Shown here in pieces: positions 11,327 through 19,785 of a DNA stretch of 64,000 nt; position 1 is the first letter of the stretch, and each line of letters begins with the position of its first letter. The notes below the pieces were generated by a model. The model saw only the letters and a program-made list of their open reading frames with translations, was not told the DNA's origin and did no database searches. The position numbers were made by a program, and so were the translations under genes. This DNA is from EB88 sp965199135 (GTDB lineage Bacteria; Acidobacteriota; Terriglobia; Terriglobales; Acidobacteriaceae). The stretch covers positions 1-64,000 of the forward strand of contig OZ240685.1 in NCBI GenBank assembly GCA_965199135.1. Reading direction: 5' to 3'.

Positions 11327-11550
11327 CCTGTTTCCTCCCCCAAGGCTTCGCCCAGGTGCTGGCGAAACCAGTCTGGTGCGATGCAGGGAAAGACCCAGCG
11401 GTTGATCAGGAGGAACGGTGGCCGAACGGCGGTAATGGGCCTGGGCGGTTTTGGGAAGCAGGCCGGCCACCCAGGATCTCCCGGCGGCTCTGTTTGCTGC
11501 TGTTTGTGACGGTCACGGGGCACTGCCTGGGTGTCCGAAAAACGATCGGC

Positions 11551-11556
11551 TAGAAT
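11551..11556 (+). promoter_or_regulatory. -10 element giving a leaderless rimO transcript
   Basis: TAGAAT lies 6 nt before the GTG start of rimO, so transcription would begin at or next to the start codon. No ribosome-binding site is visible and no good -35 hexamer can be seen. Confidence 0.45.
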
Positions 11557-11562
11557 ACCGCA

Positions 11563-13155
11563 GTGCACCCCACCCTTGAGATGTCCAGCGCGCTCGCCCC
11601 GACCGGGCCTGCTTCGCCCACTGCCACCGCCCCGCTGAAGATCGGCTTCGTGTCGCTCGGCTGCCCCAAGAACCTCGTCGACAGCGAGGTGATGATGGGC
11701 ATGCTGCAGCAGGCAGGCGCCGAGCTGACAACGGACACTGAGGCTGCGGACGTGCTCGTGGTAAACACCTGCTCCTTTATCGACTCGGCCAAGCAGGAGT
11801 CGGTCGATACGATCCTCGAGATGGCTGCGCACAAGACCGGCGGCAGGGCCCAGCGCCTGATCGTTGCCGGCTGCCTGGTCGAGCGCTACCGCGACGAGAT
11901 CCGCCGGAACATTCCCGAGGTTGACGCCGTGGTCGGCACGGGTGAGCTCGACGCGATCCTGCTCGCCGCAGGCCTGGCCAAGCCGGTGACGGCGACCGTC
12001 TCCACGTCGCCCTTCAACATCCTGAGCAGCGGCGCGACCGCGCCCGCGATCGTCCATGCCGCAGCCGAGACAACCTTCTCGAATCCAGCGCCGGAGCTTG
12101 CGCTCACCAGCCGGCCCGAGGGAGATCTGCGCGAGCAGCAGGGCCGCTTCGCGCGTGCGAGCTGGGACGGCGCGGAGACCTCCACGCTGCCGACCTACCT
12201 CTACTCGGACGAGACGCCTCGGCTGATTGCGACCGGCCGCACCTCGGCTTACATCAAGATTGCGGAGGGCTGCGACCACCCCTGCACCTTCTGCGTGATC
12301 CCGAACCTGCGTGGCAAGTTCCGCTCGCGCCGGCTGGAGTCGATCGTGGTCGAGGCCGAACGGCTGATCGCCGCCGGCGTCCGCGAGATCACGCTGATCG
12401 GCCAGGACACCACCTGCTACGGCGAGGACCTCGGGTTCCGTGACGGACTGGCGCTGCTGCTTGAACGGCTTGCGCAGCTCGAGGGACTGGTCTGGCTCCG
12501 CTTTCTTTACACCTATCCGAACCGCATCACCACCCGCCTTCTCGAAACGATTGCAAAATACCCGGTTCTCTGTCCTTACCTCGACGTGCCGCTGCAGCAC
12601 GCCTCGCCTGCGGTGCTCAAGAGCATGCGCCGGGGTGCGGGCGCCGAGATCTTCCTGCGGACGCTTGAGAAGGCCCGCTCGATCGTTCCCGGCCTGGTGC
12701 TTCGTACCGGCTTCATCGTCGGCTTCCCAGGCGAGACCGACGAGGACTTCCTCCTCCTGAAGCAGTTCGTACGCGATGCGCGTTTCGACTGGATGGGCGT
12801 GTTCTCGTACTCGGACGAAGAAGGAGCGATGGCGTTCGATTTCGGCGCCAAGGTTCCCCGCCGCACGATCGAGTCTCGACGCCGCTCATTGATGAAGCTG
12901 CAGCAGGGCATCTCGGCGGCGGGCAAGCAATCCTGGGTTGGAAAACAGGTGGACGTGCTCGTCGAGGGACCAAGTGAGGAAACACCGCTGCTATGGGAAG
13001 GCCGCTCGCCCTTCCATGCACCCGAGATCGATGGCAAGCTGTACCTGAACGACTTTGGGGATCACGAGATGCTGGTACCCGGCACCTTCTACACCTGCGA
13101 GATCACCGAAGCGCATGACTACGATGTTGTAGCCCGGGTGCTGCGGTGCCGATGA
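11563..13155 (+). CDS. rimO: ribosomal protein uS12 methylthiotransferase
   Basis: Radical-SAM enzyme that adds a methylthio group to the conserved Asp of ribosomal protein S12. Visible: the N-terminal UPF0004 domain (GFVSLGCPKNLVDSE, VVNTCSFIDSAK, AGCLVERY), the radical SAM cluster motif CDHPCTFC starting at Cys237, and a C-terminal TRAM domain. At 530 residues it is much longer than E. coli RimO (441), mainly because of a Ser/Thr/Ala-rich insertion of some 65-70 residues between the first two domains. GTG at 11563 is used here; ATG at 11581 is possible. It overlaps yacG by ATGA. Confidence 0.94.
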   Translation: MHPTLEMSSALAPTGPASPTATAPLKIGFVSLGCPKNLVDSEVMMGMLQQAGAELTTDTEAADVLVVNTCSFIDSAKQESVDTILEMAAHKTGGRAQRLIVAGCLVERYRDEIRRNIPEVDAVVGTGELDAILLAAGLAKPVTATVSTSPFNILSSGATAPAIVHAAAETTFSNPAPELALTSRPEGDLREQQGRFARASWDGAETSTLPTYLYSDETPRLIATGRTSAYIKIAEGCDHPCTFCVIPNLRGKFRSRRLESIVVEAERLIAAGVREITLIGQDTTCYGEDLGFRDGLALLLERLAQLEGLVWLRFLYTYPNRITTRLLETIAKYPVLCPYLDVPLQHASPAVLKSMRRGAGAEIFLRTLEKARSIVPGLVLRTGFIVGFPGETDEDFLLLKQFVRDARFDWMGVFSYSDEEGAMAFDFGAKVPRRTIESRRRSLMKLQQGISAAGKQSWVGKQVDVLVEGPSEETPLLWEGRSPFHAPEIDGKLYLNDFGDHEMLVPGTFYTCEITEAHDYDVVARVLRCR

Positions 13156-13388
13156 CAAAGCCCATGGCGACCAAGAAGATCAAAGCGCTGCGCTGCCCCA
13201 CCTGCGCCACCCTGGTGACGCAGGCCGACCCCGAGTTCCCGTTCTGCTCCGATCGCTGCCGGGTGATTGACCTCGGCAAGTGGGCTTCGGGCGCCTACCG
13301 CATCTCGTCGCCGATCCACGACCCGGAGCTGCTCGACGAGCTCGACGGACTCCGGGACTCCAGAAAAGAAATCGGCGAGAATGACTGA
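13152..13388 (+). CDS. yacG: YacG family zinc-binding DNA gyrase inhibitor
   Basis: 78-residue protein with a four-cysteine zinc site: CPTC near the start and CSDRC about 16 residues later. The family conserved tail is RCRVIDLGKWASGAYRI. YacG binds GyrB and inhibits gyrase in E. coli. ATG at 13152 overlaps the rimO stop (ATGA); a GTG two codons earlier is less likely. The last bases overlap the start of pgpA by 8 bp, so rimO-yacG-pgpA form one transcription unit. Confidence 0.92.
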   Translation: MTKPMATKKIKALRCPTCATLVTQADPEFPFCSDRCRVIDLGKWASGAYRISSPIHDPELLDELDGLRDSRKEIGEND

Positions 13389-13893
13389 CGCGGACGTCAT
13401 GCCGCGTCCGCCACGCACGCCCTGGGCCTGGGCCGTCGCCACCTTTTTTGGCGCCGGCTTTCTGAAGCCCGGTCCCGGCACCTGGGGCTCCCTTGCCGCG
13501 GTCCTGCTTTGGCTTCTGTTTGCCATCCTCGTCGATCCCACACCGCCCGCGTTGCGGGCCGCAACCCTCTTGGCAGCGCTGCTTGCCATTGTCTGCGGCA
13601 TCCCCGCGGCCACGGTCGTCGAGACGGAATCCCCCCGCCAGGATCCCGGCCACGTCGTTATCGACGAAGTAGCCGGGCAGTGGATCACGCTGCTGGCCTT
13701 CTGCGGCTACGGCCGAGCCGACTGGGGGCATGCCCTGCTTGGCCTCGTCATGTTCCGCATCTTCGACATCCTCAAGCCACCTCCGGTCCGCCAGCTCGAG
13801 AAGCTCCACGGCGGCGTCGGCATCGTGATGGACGACGTGGCAGCCGGCATCTACGCCCTGCTTGTCTGCGCGATCATCAGCCACTGGTGGTAG
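13381..13893 (+). CDS. pgpA: phosphatidylglycerophosphatase A
   Basis: Inner-membrane phosphatase that converts phosphatidylglycerophosphate to phosphatidylglycerol. Recognised by GAGFLKPGPGTWGSLAAV at the N-terminus, the acidic motif DPGHVVIDEVAGQW, FRIFDILKPPP and VMDDVAAGIYA near the end, with hydrophobic helices between. 170 residues from ATG at 13381, which overlaps the yacG stop. Lies in a lipid-related neighbourhood (plsY, gpsA at 17 kb). Confidence 0.94.
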   Translation: MTDADVMPRPPRTPWAWAVATFFGAGFLKPGPGTWGSLAAVLLWLLFAILVDPTPPALRAATLLAALLAIVCGIPAATVVETESPRQDPGHVVIDEVAGQWITLLAFCGYGRADWGHALLGLVMFRIFDILKPPPVRQLEKLHGGVGIVMDDVAAGIYALLVCAIISHWW

Positions 13894-13931
13894 AAAGAGT
13901 GCGCGGTTGGCACCCTGTGCATCCGCTTCGC

Positions 13932-13937
13932 TACAGT
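13932..13937 (+). promoter_or_regulatory. -10 element 8 nt before the propeller gene start
   Basis: TACAGT in the sequence GCTACAGTAGAAGTGGATG. The start codon at 13946 is 8 nt downstream, so the mRNA is predicted to have virtually no 5' leader. Confidence 0.4.
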
Positions 13938-13945
13938 AGAAGTGG

Positions 13946-15004
13946 ATGACCCCTGACGCGCCCCATTCCCCATCTCTCCCCACTCCAACGACCGCTGCCC
14001 CACGCATCACGCGGGTGCACCCGATCGCGGCACTCCCTGGCGGCGAGATCCAGGTACATGGATCCGCGCTTGAGCCGGTAGCCGGTCACCTTCCTGTCGC
14101 GATGCTTGGTGAGCTGGCCGCCGGCGTCCTGCTCTGCCGTGCCGAGCGCCTGCTCCTCCGTATTCCCGAAGAGGGCGAATCGAGCCTGCTTCGTATCCTG
14201 CGCAATGGCGCCCAGAGCAACAGCGTGCCTATCGATGTCGCGCAGCTGCTCTCTACCGGCATCCACCAGGTCTCGAACCCTGCGGTCGACGCCGCGGGCA
14301 ACGTTTATGCCACTTTCTCCGGCCCACGCGGGCAGGAGACGCCGGTCTCCGTCTTCCGCGTGAACCAGTCTGGCGAGGCCTCGCCCTTTGTCACCGGCAT
14401 CACCAATGCCACCGGCCTGGCACTGGGTCCGGACGGCTACCTGTACGTCTCCTCGCGTAACGATGGCACCATCTACCGGGTGTCGCCCGAGGGCGCCGTC
14501 TCCACCTACTCCGAGGGCATGGGAGTGGCAACCGGCATTGCCTTTGACAGCGCCGGGAACCTCTACGTCGGGGACCGCAGCGGCACCATCTTCAAGATCG
14601 CACCGGACCGGCAGATCTTCGTCTTTGCGACGCTGGAACCCTCGATTGCGGCCTACCATCTCGCGGTTGGCCTTGATGGCACGCTCTTCGTTGCAGGACC
14701 CACCACCTCGAGCTACGACACGCTCTACGCCGTCGGGCAGGACGGCACTGCCAAGGTCCATTACCGCGGCCTGGGCCGCCCCCAGGGCATTGCCTTGGAC
14801 ATTGCGGGCAACATCTACGTCGCGGCTTCGCTTGCCGGTCGACGGGGCATCGTGCAGGTCTCGCTGGATGGCACGGCCGAGCTCGTCGCGGCCGGCAGCG
14901 GCATCGCCGGCCTCGCGTTCATCCCTAACGGCGATGCTGTAGTTTCGACCGCGACGGCGCTCTACACCCTGCCGCTCGGCGTGGAAGGCCTTCGACTCTT
15001 TTAG
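13946..15004 (+). CDS. NHL/SMP-30-type beta-propeller protein with N-terminal IPT/TIG-like domain
   Basis: 352 residues without a signal peptide. The first ~100 residues (PRITRVHPIAALPGGEIQVHG) resemble an Ig-like IPT/TIG domain. The rest is a run of propeller blades with the repeating pattern hydrophobic-D-x-x-GN-hYV: VDAAGNVYATF, LGPDGYLYVSS, FDSAGNLYVGD, VGLDGTLFVAG, LDIAGNIYVAA. Such proteins are gluconolactonase-like or NHL-repeat proteins; no catalytic residues can be assigned with confidence. It sits just upstream of cinA. Confidence 0.8.
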   Translation: MTPDAPHSPSLPTPTTAAPRITRVHPIAALPGGEIQVHGSALEPVAGHLPVAMLGELAAGVLLCRAERLLLRIPEEGESSLLRILRNGAQSNSVPIDVAQLLSTGIHQVSNPAVDAAGNVYATFSGPRGQETPVSVFRVNQSGEASPFVTGITNATGLALGPDGYLYVSSRNDGTIYRVSPEGAVSTYSEGMGVATGIAFDSAGNLYVGDRSGTIFKIAPDRQIFVFATLEPSIAAYHLAVGLDGTLFVAGPTTSSYDTLYAVGQDGTAKVHYRGLGRPQGIALDIAGNIYVAASLAGRRGIVQVSLDGTAELVAAGSGIAGLAFIPNGDAVVSTATALYTLPLGVEGLRLF

Positions 15005-15030
15005 TCTCTTGCTTCAGGAAAGAATGCGAC

Positions 15031-16290
15031 ATGAACTGTGACATCATCGCGGTCGGCTCGGAGTTGTTGACGCCCTACCGCCAGGACACGAACTCCCTCT
15101 ATCTCACCGGTCAGCTCAACCAGCTGGGCGTCCGCATCTCGGCCAAGACCATCGTCGGCGATCGCCGCGAGCACCTGGTCACAGCGGTGCGCAATGCCCT
15201 CGAGCGCGCCGATATCGTGATCACCATGGGCGGCCTGGGGCCTACCGAAGACGACCTGACGCGCGAGGCGGTCGCCGAGGCGCTCGGCATCCGTCTGCGT
15301 CGCAACCAGGAGATCGTGGCGGCCCTGTACGCTCGTTTCGCCGCCCGCCGCATCCAGATCACCGACAACAACACCAAGCAGGGCGATGTACTCGAAGGCG
15401 CCGAGGCTCTCGCGAACTCCGCCGGCACGGCACCTGGCCAGTGGCTCGACACCGTTTACAAGGACCATCGCAAGCTGGTCATCCTGCTGCCCGGGCCACC
15501 GAGCGAGATGAAGCCCATGTTCGAAGGCGAGGTTCTGCCCCGGCTTGTGGACACGATCCCCCGTCGCTACTTCGCCAGCCGCACGCTCAAGGCCGCGATG
15601 ATCGGCGAGAGCGCCTGTGACGCACGCATTGCGCCCATCTACAAGCAGTATCCCGATGTGGAAACGACCATCCTCGCGCACCTCGGGGACATCCAGCTGA
15701 ACCTGATCTGCACCAAGCCCTCTCTTGAAGAGGCCCAGCAGCGCGTGGACGCGCTTACGAGCGCGATCGAGGAAGAGCTGGACGACGTGCTCTATTCCTC
15801 GAACGGGGACAAGCTCGAGCGCATTGTGCTCAATCACCTGGAGCTGGCCAATGCCACGCTGGCAGTGGCGGAAAGCTGCACGGGAGGCATGATCGCCGAG
15901 CGGTTGACCAGCATTGACGGCTCGTCGCGCTCGTTCCTGGGCGGCGCGGTCGTGTACTCGAACGAGCTGAAGGCGCTGTTCGCCGGCGTCTCGCCCACGC
16001 TGATCGTGGCGCAGGGCGCAGTCAGCCGCGATGTGGCCGCGGCGCTTGCAACAGGGATCCGCGCGAAGTGCAGCAGCACCATCGGCTTGGGCATCACCGG
16101 CATAGCGGGGCCGGGCGGCGGCTCGGAGGAGAAGCCGGTCGGGCTGGTCTACATGGCCGTGACCGATGGCGTGAACACCGAGGTCGTGGAAAACCGCTTC
16201 AATGGCGACCGCGACCGGGTGCGTCAGCATGCCTCGCAGCAGGCGCTCGACATGGTGCGGAAGATGCTCTTGGCGCGGCGCTTGAAGTAG
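15031..16290 (+). CDS. cinA: CinA family competence/damage-inducible protein
   Basis: 419 residues with both CinA domains: the N-terminal MoaB/MoeA-like domain (IIAVGSELLTPYRQDTNS, MGGLGPTEDDLTREA, LLPGPPSEMKPMF) and the C-terminal nicotinamide-mononucleotide deamidase domain (TLAVAESCTGGMIAERLT, GAVVYSNELKA, GLGITGIAGPGGGSEEKPVG). The enzyme recycles pyridine nucleotides (ADP-ribose pyrophosphatase and NMN deamidase activities in characterised members). Start ATG 15031 follows the upstream gene by 26 bp. Confidence 0.96.
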   Translation: MNCDIIAVGSELLTPYRQDTNSLYLTGQLNQLGVRISAKTIVGDRREHLVTAVRNALERADIVITMGGLGPTEDDLTREAVAEALGIRLRRNQEIVAALYARFAARRIQITDNNTKQGDVLEGAEALANSAGTAPGQWLDTVYKDHRKLVILLPGPPSEMKPMFEGEVLPRLVDTIPRRYFASRTLKAAMIGESACDARIAPIYKQYPDVETTILAHLGDIQLNLICTKPSLEEAQQRVDALTSAIEEELDDVLYSSNGDKLERIVLNHLELANATLAVAESCTGGMIAERLTSIDGSSRSFLGGAVVYSNELKALFAGVSPTLIVAQGAVSRDVAAALATGIRAKCSSTIGLGITGIAGPGGGSEEKPVGLVYMAVTDGVNTEVVENRFNGDRDRVRQHASQQALDMVRKMLLARRLK

Positions 16291-16360
16291 CCCCGGCGAA
16301 GGGCGGACAACAGCCCTCCGTGCGAGGTGTCAGTCATGGATCCCGCGTTCGCGACGTGAT

Positions 16361-16900
16361 CTACCGCGGCTTGCCTGGCGTGTCCGCGGTGTAGAAGGTG
16401 TAGAGCGCGGTGTAGGAAACGCGCACCGTCTTGCCTACATTCAGATCGTTGCAGCCGGTCGGCGGCATTGCGCCTCCGTGGGTCTCGGACCGCCGCACCC
16501 AGATCACCGGAGTCAGCAGCCCTTTCTGCTCGCCGAGCGGATAGGCGGCAAGCAGGAGCCACGGAACGCTCCCCTGCTCCTGCGAAGGCTGCGATACGAC
16601 CACCTTGCCCGACACGGCGCTGCCGTCATTCCACTTCCACATCGGGCCTGCGCTATGGGTCCCGAGCGGCGCGTGCGTGGACGGGTCGACCAGCGTCGCT
16701 CGAGGCGCCTGGAAGACCCAGCCCACTACACCGCTTCTGCGCGTGCAGTCATAGATCTGCACGCCCTGGCCGATCACCTGCGCCAGCAGTCGAGCGCCCA
16801 CAGGCACCGTGGTGTCCGAGGGAGGAACGTGACGCGGCGCAATCTGCGCAGATGCCACGGTTGCGAGGGAGACAACAAGGGACAGGGTAAGGGCGCGCAT
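16361..16900 (-). CDS. secreted DUF3455 protein
   Basis: 179 residues with a clear signal peptide (MRALTLSLVVSLATVASA). DUF3455 hallmarks: GQGVQIYDC, WVFQAPRATLVD, HSAGPMWKWNDGSAVSGKVV, PWLLLAAYP, and TAYYTFY-like ending (ALYTFYTADTPG). Function unknown; the family is common in Acidobacteriota and Proteobacteria and is exported. Divergent from plsY with a 71-bp intergenic region containing a palindrome. Confidence 0.85.
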   Translation of the reverse strand: MRALTLSLVVSLATVASAQIAPRHVPPSDTTVPVGARLLAQVIGQGVQIYDCTRRSGVVGWVFQAPRATLVDPSTHAPLGTHSAGPMWKWNDGSAVSGKVVVSQPSQEQGSVPWLLLAAYPLGEQKGLLTPVIWVRRSETHGGAMPPTGCNDLNVGKTVRVSYTALYTFYTADTPGKPR

Positions 16901-16917
16901 AGCGTACTCAGCCTAGC

Positions 16918-16935
16918 ACCGCACCGTGGTGCGGT
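16918..16935. promoter_or_regulatory. operator-like palindrome in the DUF3455/plsY intergenic region
   Basis: ACCGCACC-GT-GGTGCGGT, perfect 8-bp arms with a 2-bp centre, ending about 21 bp upstream of the plsY -10 element and about 18 bp upstream of the DUF3455 start on the other strand. Position and symmetry suit a dimeric repressor site. It could also be a hairpin in a DUF3455 leader, although its location upstream of both start codons favours DNA binding. Confidence 0.4.
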
Positions 16936-16956
16936 TCCCGCAAAGCCGGGCTGCGG

Positions 16957-16962
16957 TAGACT
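16957..16962 (+). promoter_or_regulatory. plsY -10 element
   Basis: TAGACT ending 9 nt before the plsY ATG at 16972; a weak GTTCCC lies 17 bp further upstream at 16934-16939. Leader predicted to be only a few bases. Confidence 0.4.
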
Positions 16963-16971
16963 CAGAGCGCG

Positions 16972-17634
16972 ATGAACGCTGTTCCCTTTCTCCTGATTGC
17001 TGTGGTGGCTTACCTCCTCGGGTCGATCCCGTGGGGCTACATCCTGGTTCGCGCCTTCCGGCACGAGGACATCCGCGCGACCGGAAGCGGCAATATCGGC
17101 GCGACCAACGTGGTGCGTTCGGGCGCCAAGGGCCTCGGTGCGCTGACCTTTGTGCTCGATGCAGCCAAGGGCTGGGTAGCCGTGATCTTCGCAACCGGTG
17201 TGCTGCCCATGCTGCCCGCGCGCTGGGTGCAGCATGATGCTGCCTACACCTTTCACGTTGCGGTGGCTGCATCGCTGGCGGCGATGTGCGCACTGCTCGG
17301 CCATATGTTCCCGCTCTGGCTCAGCTTCCGCGGCGGCAAAGGCGTGGCGACAGCCTTTGGCGTCTTTCTTGCCTTGTCGTGGCCCGTGGCACTGATCTCG
17401 CTTGGGATCTTCATCCTCTCGATGATTTCGCTGCGGATCGTCTCGCTGTCATCGATCCTCGGTGCGATCGCGATCCCGGTCGCGGCCTTCGCGCTGCCAC
17501 CGCATGCCGCACGTGGCTGGGCGCCGATGCTGGTCTTCATCCTCGGCCCCGCGCTGGTGGTGCTGAAGCACCACGCCAATATCCGCAGGCTGATAGCCGG
17601 GACGGAGTACCGCTTCGGCCGGGCAGCAGCATGA
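16972..17634 (+). CDS. plsY: acyl-phosphate:glycerol-3-phosphate acyltransferase
   Basis: Polytopic inner-membrane enzyme that makes lysophosphatidic acid from acyl-phosphate and glycerol-3-phosphate, the first acylation in phospholipid synthesis. Family motifs are AYLLGSIPWGYI, then GSGNIGATNVVR, LDAAKGW, and FRGGKGVATAFG, then LVVLKHHANIRRLIAGTE near the C-terminus. 220 residues is normal. Its TGA overlaps the gpsA ATG, coupling the acyltransferase to synthesis of its substrate. Confidence 0.96.
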   Translation: MNAVPFLLIAVVAYLLGSIPWGYILVRAFRHEDIRATGSGNIGATNVVRSGAKGLGALTFVLDAAKGWVAVIFATGVLPMLPARWVQHDAAYTFHVAVAASLAAMCALLGHMFPLWLSFRGGKGVATAFGVFLALSWPVALISLGIFILSMISLRIVSLSSILGAIAIPVAAFALPPHAARGWAPMLVFILGPALVVLKHHANIRRLIAGTEYRFGRAAA

Positions 17635-18641
17635 GCCGGATCGCGGTTCTTGGTGCCGGATCCTGGGGCACCGCACTGGCGCTTCATCTTGCCCGACGCG
17701 CTGATCACGAGGTCACGCTCTGGGCGCATACCGCCGCACATGCCGAAGCACTTGCTGCGAGTCGCGAAAACCACCGCTACCTTCCCGGCTTTGCCTTGCC
17801 GCCGGGATTGCAGGTTTCAGTGTCGTTGCACGACGCAGTGCGTCGTGCAGATGCGGTGCTCGTGGTCGTTCCCTCGCAATTTGTGCGCGAGACTGTCCGA
17901 AAGGCAGCGCCACTGCTGCCGCCGGACACCGTCGTCGTCAGCGCAGCCAAGGGCATCGAGGATGCGACGCTGCTTCGCATGACGGAGGTGATCCGGGAAG
18001 AACTCTCCCAGCCCGGCGCAGCGGCGAATCCGATCGGCGTCTTGAGCGGCCCCTCGTTCGCGCAGGAAGTCGCTGCAGGCGCACCAGCAGCCGTCACCAT
18101 CGCTTTTGCTGAAAGCCACGACGCCGAGCGCACGCAGGCGATGCTGACGTCAGAATCGATGCGGCTTTACCGCAACACCGATGTGGTCGGCGTGGAGCTG
18201 GGCGGTGCGCTCAAGAATGTGATCGCCATCGCCGCCGGCGCCGTAGCAGGGCTTGGCCTGGGCCACAACAGCGGGGCTGCCCTGATCACCCGCGGCATCG
18301 CCGAGATGACCCGCCTCGCGCTTGCCTGCGGAGGAAGACGCGAAACCCTCGCGGGGCTTGCCGGGGTGGGCGACCTGGTGCTCACCTGCACCGGCGCCCT
18401 CTCCCGCAACCGTTTTGTAGGCGTGGAGCTCGGGCGAGGGCTCCTGTTGCCGGAGATCGTGGCGAGCCTCGGCGGCAAGGTCGCGGAGGGGGTGCGCACC
18501 ACGGGCGCAGCCCTCTCGCTCGCACGACGGCACTCTGTCACCATGCCGATTACAGAAGAGGTGTACGCGGTGCTTCATGGCGAGCGCTCCGCTGCCGATG
18601 CGGTCCGCAGCCTGATGTCGCGTCCGGGCACGGACGAGTGA
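17631..18641 (+). CDS. gpsA: NAD(P)H-dependent glycerol-3-phosphate dehydrogenase
   Basis: Reduces dihydroxyacetone phosphate to sn-glycerol-3-phosphate for phospholipid synthesis. N-terminal dinucleotide-binding motif VLGAGSWGTALA, then NHRYLPG, VVSAAKGIE, LSGPSFAQEVAAG, and the catalytic region ELGGALKNVIAIAAG with the essential Lys, followed by NSGAALITRGIAEM. 336 residues from ATG 17631 (ATGA overlap with plsY); an upstream in-frame extension lies inside plsY and is rejected. Confidence 0.97.
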   Translation: MSRIAVLGAGSWGTALALHLARRADHEVTLWAHTAAHAEALAASRENHRYLPGFALPPGLQVSVSLHDAVRRADAVLVVVPSQFVRETVRKAAPLLPPDTVVVSAAKGIEDATLLRMTEVIREELSQPGAAANPIGVLSGPSFAQEVAAGAPAAVTIAFAESHDAERTQAMLTSESMRLYRNTDVVGVELGGALKNVIAIAAGAVAGLGLGHNSGAALITRGIAEMTRLALACGGRRETLAGLAGVGDLVLTCTGALSRNRFVGVELGRGLLLPEIVASLGGKVAEGVRTTGAALSLARRHSVTMPITEEVYAVLHGERSAADAVRSLMSRPGTDE

Positions 18642-18813
18642 GTTCGTCGCCGCCCTCTCAAGTGGATGACGGCGCTTTGGTGCGAGGAGTCTGATTTGTG
18701 ACCGGTCGAGCCCGGGGAACGTCAGCCCCGCAGCGCCCACCATGCGATCGAGCCGGTCAGGGCTCTGGCGCAGAAGCTGCGTCCTGCCGGCCAGGAGAGA
18801 GCAGCCAACGGCT

Positions 18814-18819
18814 TACACT
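18814..18819 (+). promoter_or_regulatory. ftsY -10 element, leaderless
   Basis: TACACT ends 6 nt before ATG 18826, placing the predicted transcription start at the initiation codon. The 184-bp gap after gpsA holds no gene and no other signal I recognise. Confidence 0.45.
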
Positions 18820-18825
18820 GAACCC

Positions 18826-19782
18826 ATGATCCAGACGCTGTTCGGCTCACTCGACCAACCGGAAAAACGCAGTGTGTTCGACCGGATGCGCGAGGCGGTC
18901 ACCCGCACCCGCGAAACCCTGTCCGACCGCATCGAAGGGGTCGTCGCACTCACCCGCGAGGTCGATGCTGCGGCGCTCGATGAGCTCGAAGAAGTGCTTC
19001 TCACCTCTGACCTTGGCATGGCCACGACACAGACGGTACTCGGCGCCCTGCGCGACCGCGCCCGCCGCCAGGGCATTCCAAACGGTGCCGAGCTGAAAAA
19101 GCTGCTCAAGGAAGAAGTGCTCGCCCTGCTGCAGGAAAAGGATTCCCTGCCGAAGCGCGTGATCACGCCCCCCGAAGTCATCTTCCTGGTTGGCGTGAAC
19201 GGCACCGGCAAGACCACCACCACGGGCAAGCTCGCGGCCTGGTACCGCCGCGCGGGCAAGACCGTCCTGCTCTGCGCCGCCGACACCTTCCGCGCGGCTG
19301 CCATCGAGCAGCTCGAGGTCTGGAGCCAGCGTGCAGGCGTCGAGATGATCCGGACCCGCCAGGGCGGCGATCCCTCGGCTGTGCTCTACGACGCAGTGAA
19401 TGCCGCGAATGCACGCCGTACCGACGTCCTGCTCGTCGACACAGCAGGCCGCCTCCATACAAAGACCGACCTGATGGCCGAGCTCGAAAAAATGCGTCGC
19501 ACCGCCCAGCGCATTATCTGGGACGCCCCCCATGAAGTTCTGCTGGTGCTCGATGCGACCACGGGTCAGAATGGGCTGCAGCAGGCCCGCTTGTTCACCG
19601 AGTCTGCCGGGGTAACCGGCATCGTGCTGACCAAGCTCGATGGCACCGCCCGGGGCGGCATCGTCATCGCCATCGCCCAGGAACTGCGGCTTCCGGTGCG
19701 CTTTGTGGGCGTCGGCGAGAAGATGGACGATCTGCTGGCCTTCAACAGCGAAGCCTTTGTTGACTCCCTGCTGGGGGCGTAA
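18826..19782 (+). CDS. ftsY: signal recognition particle receptor FtsY
   Basis: SRP GTPase that docks ribosome-SRP complexes at the membrane. 318 residues: helical N domain, then the G domain with P-loop GVNGTGKTTTTGKLA, AADTFRAAAIEQL, LVDTAGRLH, and TKLDGTARGG. It lacks the long acidic A domain of E. coli FtsY, as in many bacteria. The start at 18826 (MIQTLFGSLD) is preferred over an upstream in-frame extension because of the -10 element next to it. ribD follows 3 bp later, so an ftsY-ribD-ribE-cysK run is likely. The SRP RNA at 10.3 kb is its partner. Confidence 0.96.
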   Translation: MIQTLFGSLDQPEKRSVFDRMREAVTRTRETLSDRIEGVVALTREVDAAALDELEEVLLTSDLGMATTQTVLGALRDRARRQGIPNGAELKKLLKEEVLALLQEKDSLPKRVITPPEVIFLVGVNGTGKTTTTGKLAAWYRRAGKTVLLCAADTFRAAAIEQLEVWSQRAGVEMIRTRQGGDPSAVLYDAVNAANARRTDVLLVDTAGRLHTKTDLMAELEKMRRTAQRIIWDAPHEVLLVLDATTGQNGLQQARLFTESAGVTGIVLTKLDGTARGGIVIAIAQELRLPVRFVGVGEKMDDLLAFNSEAFVDSLLGA

Positions 19783-19785
19783 GCG

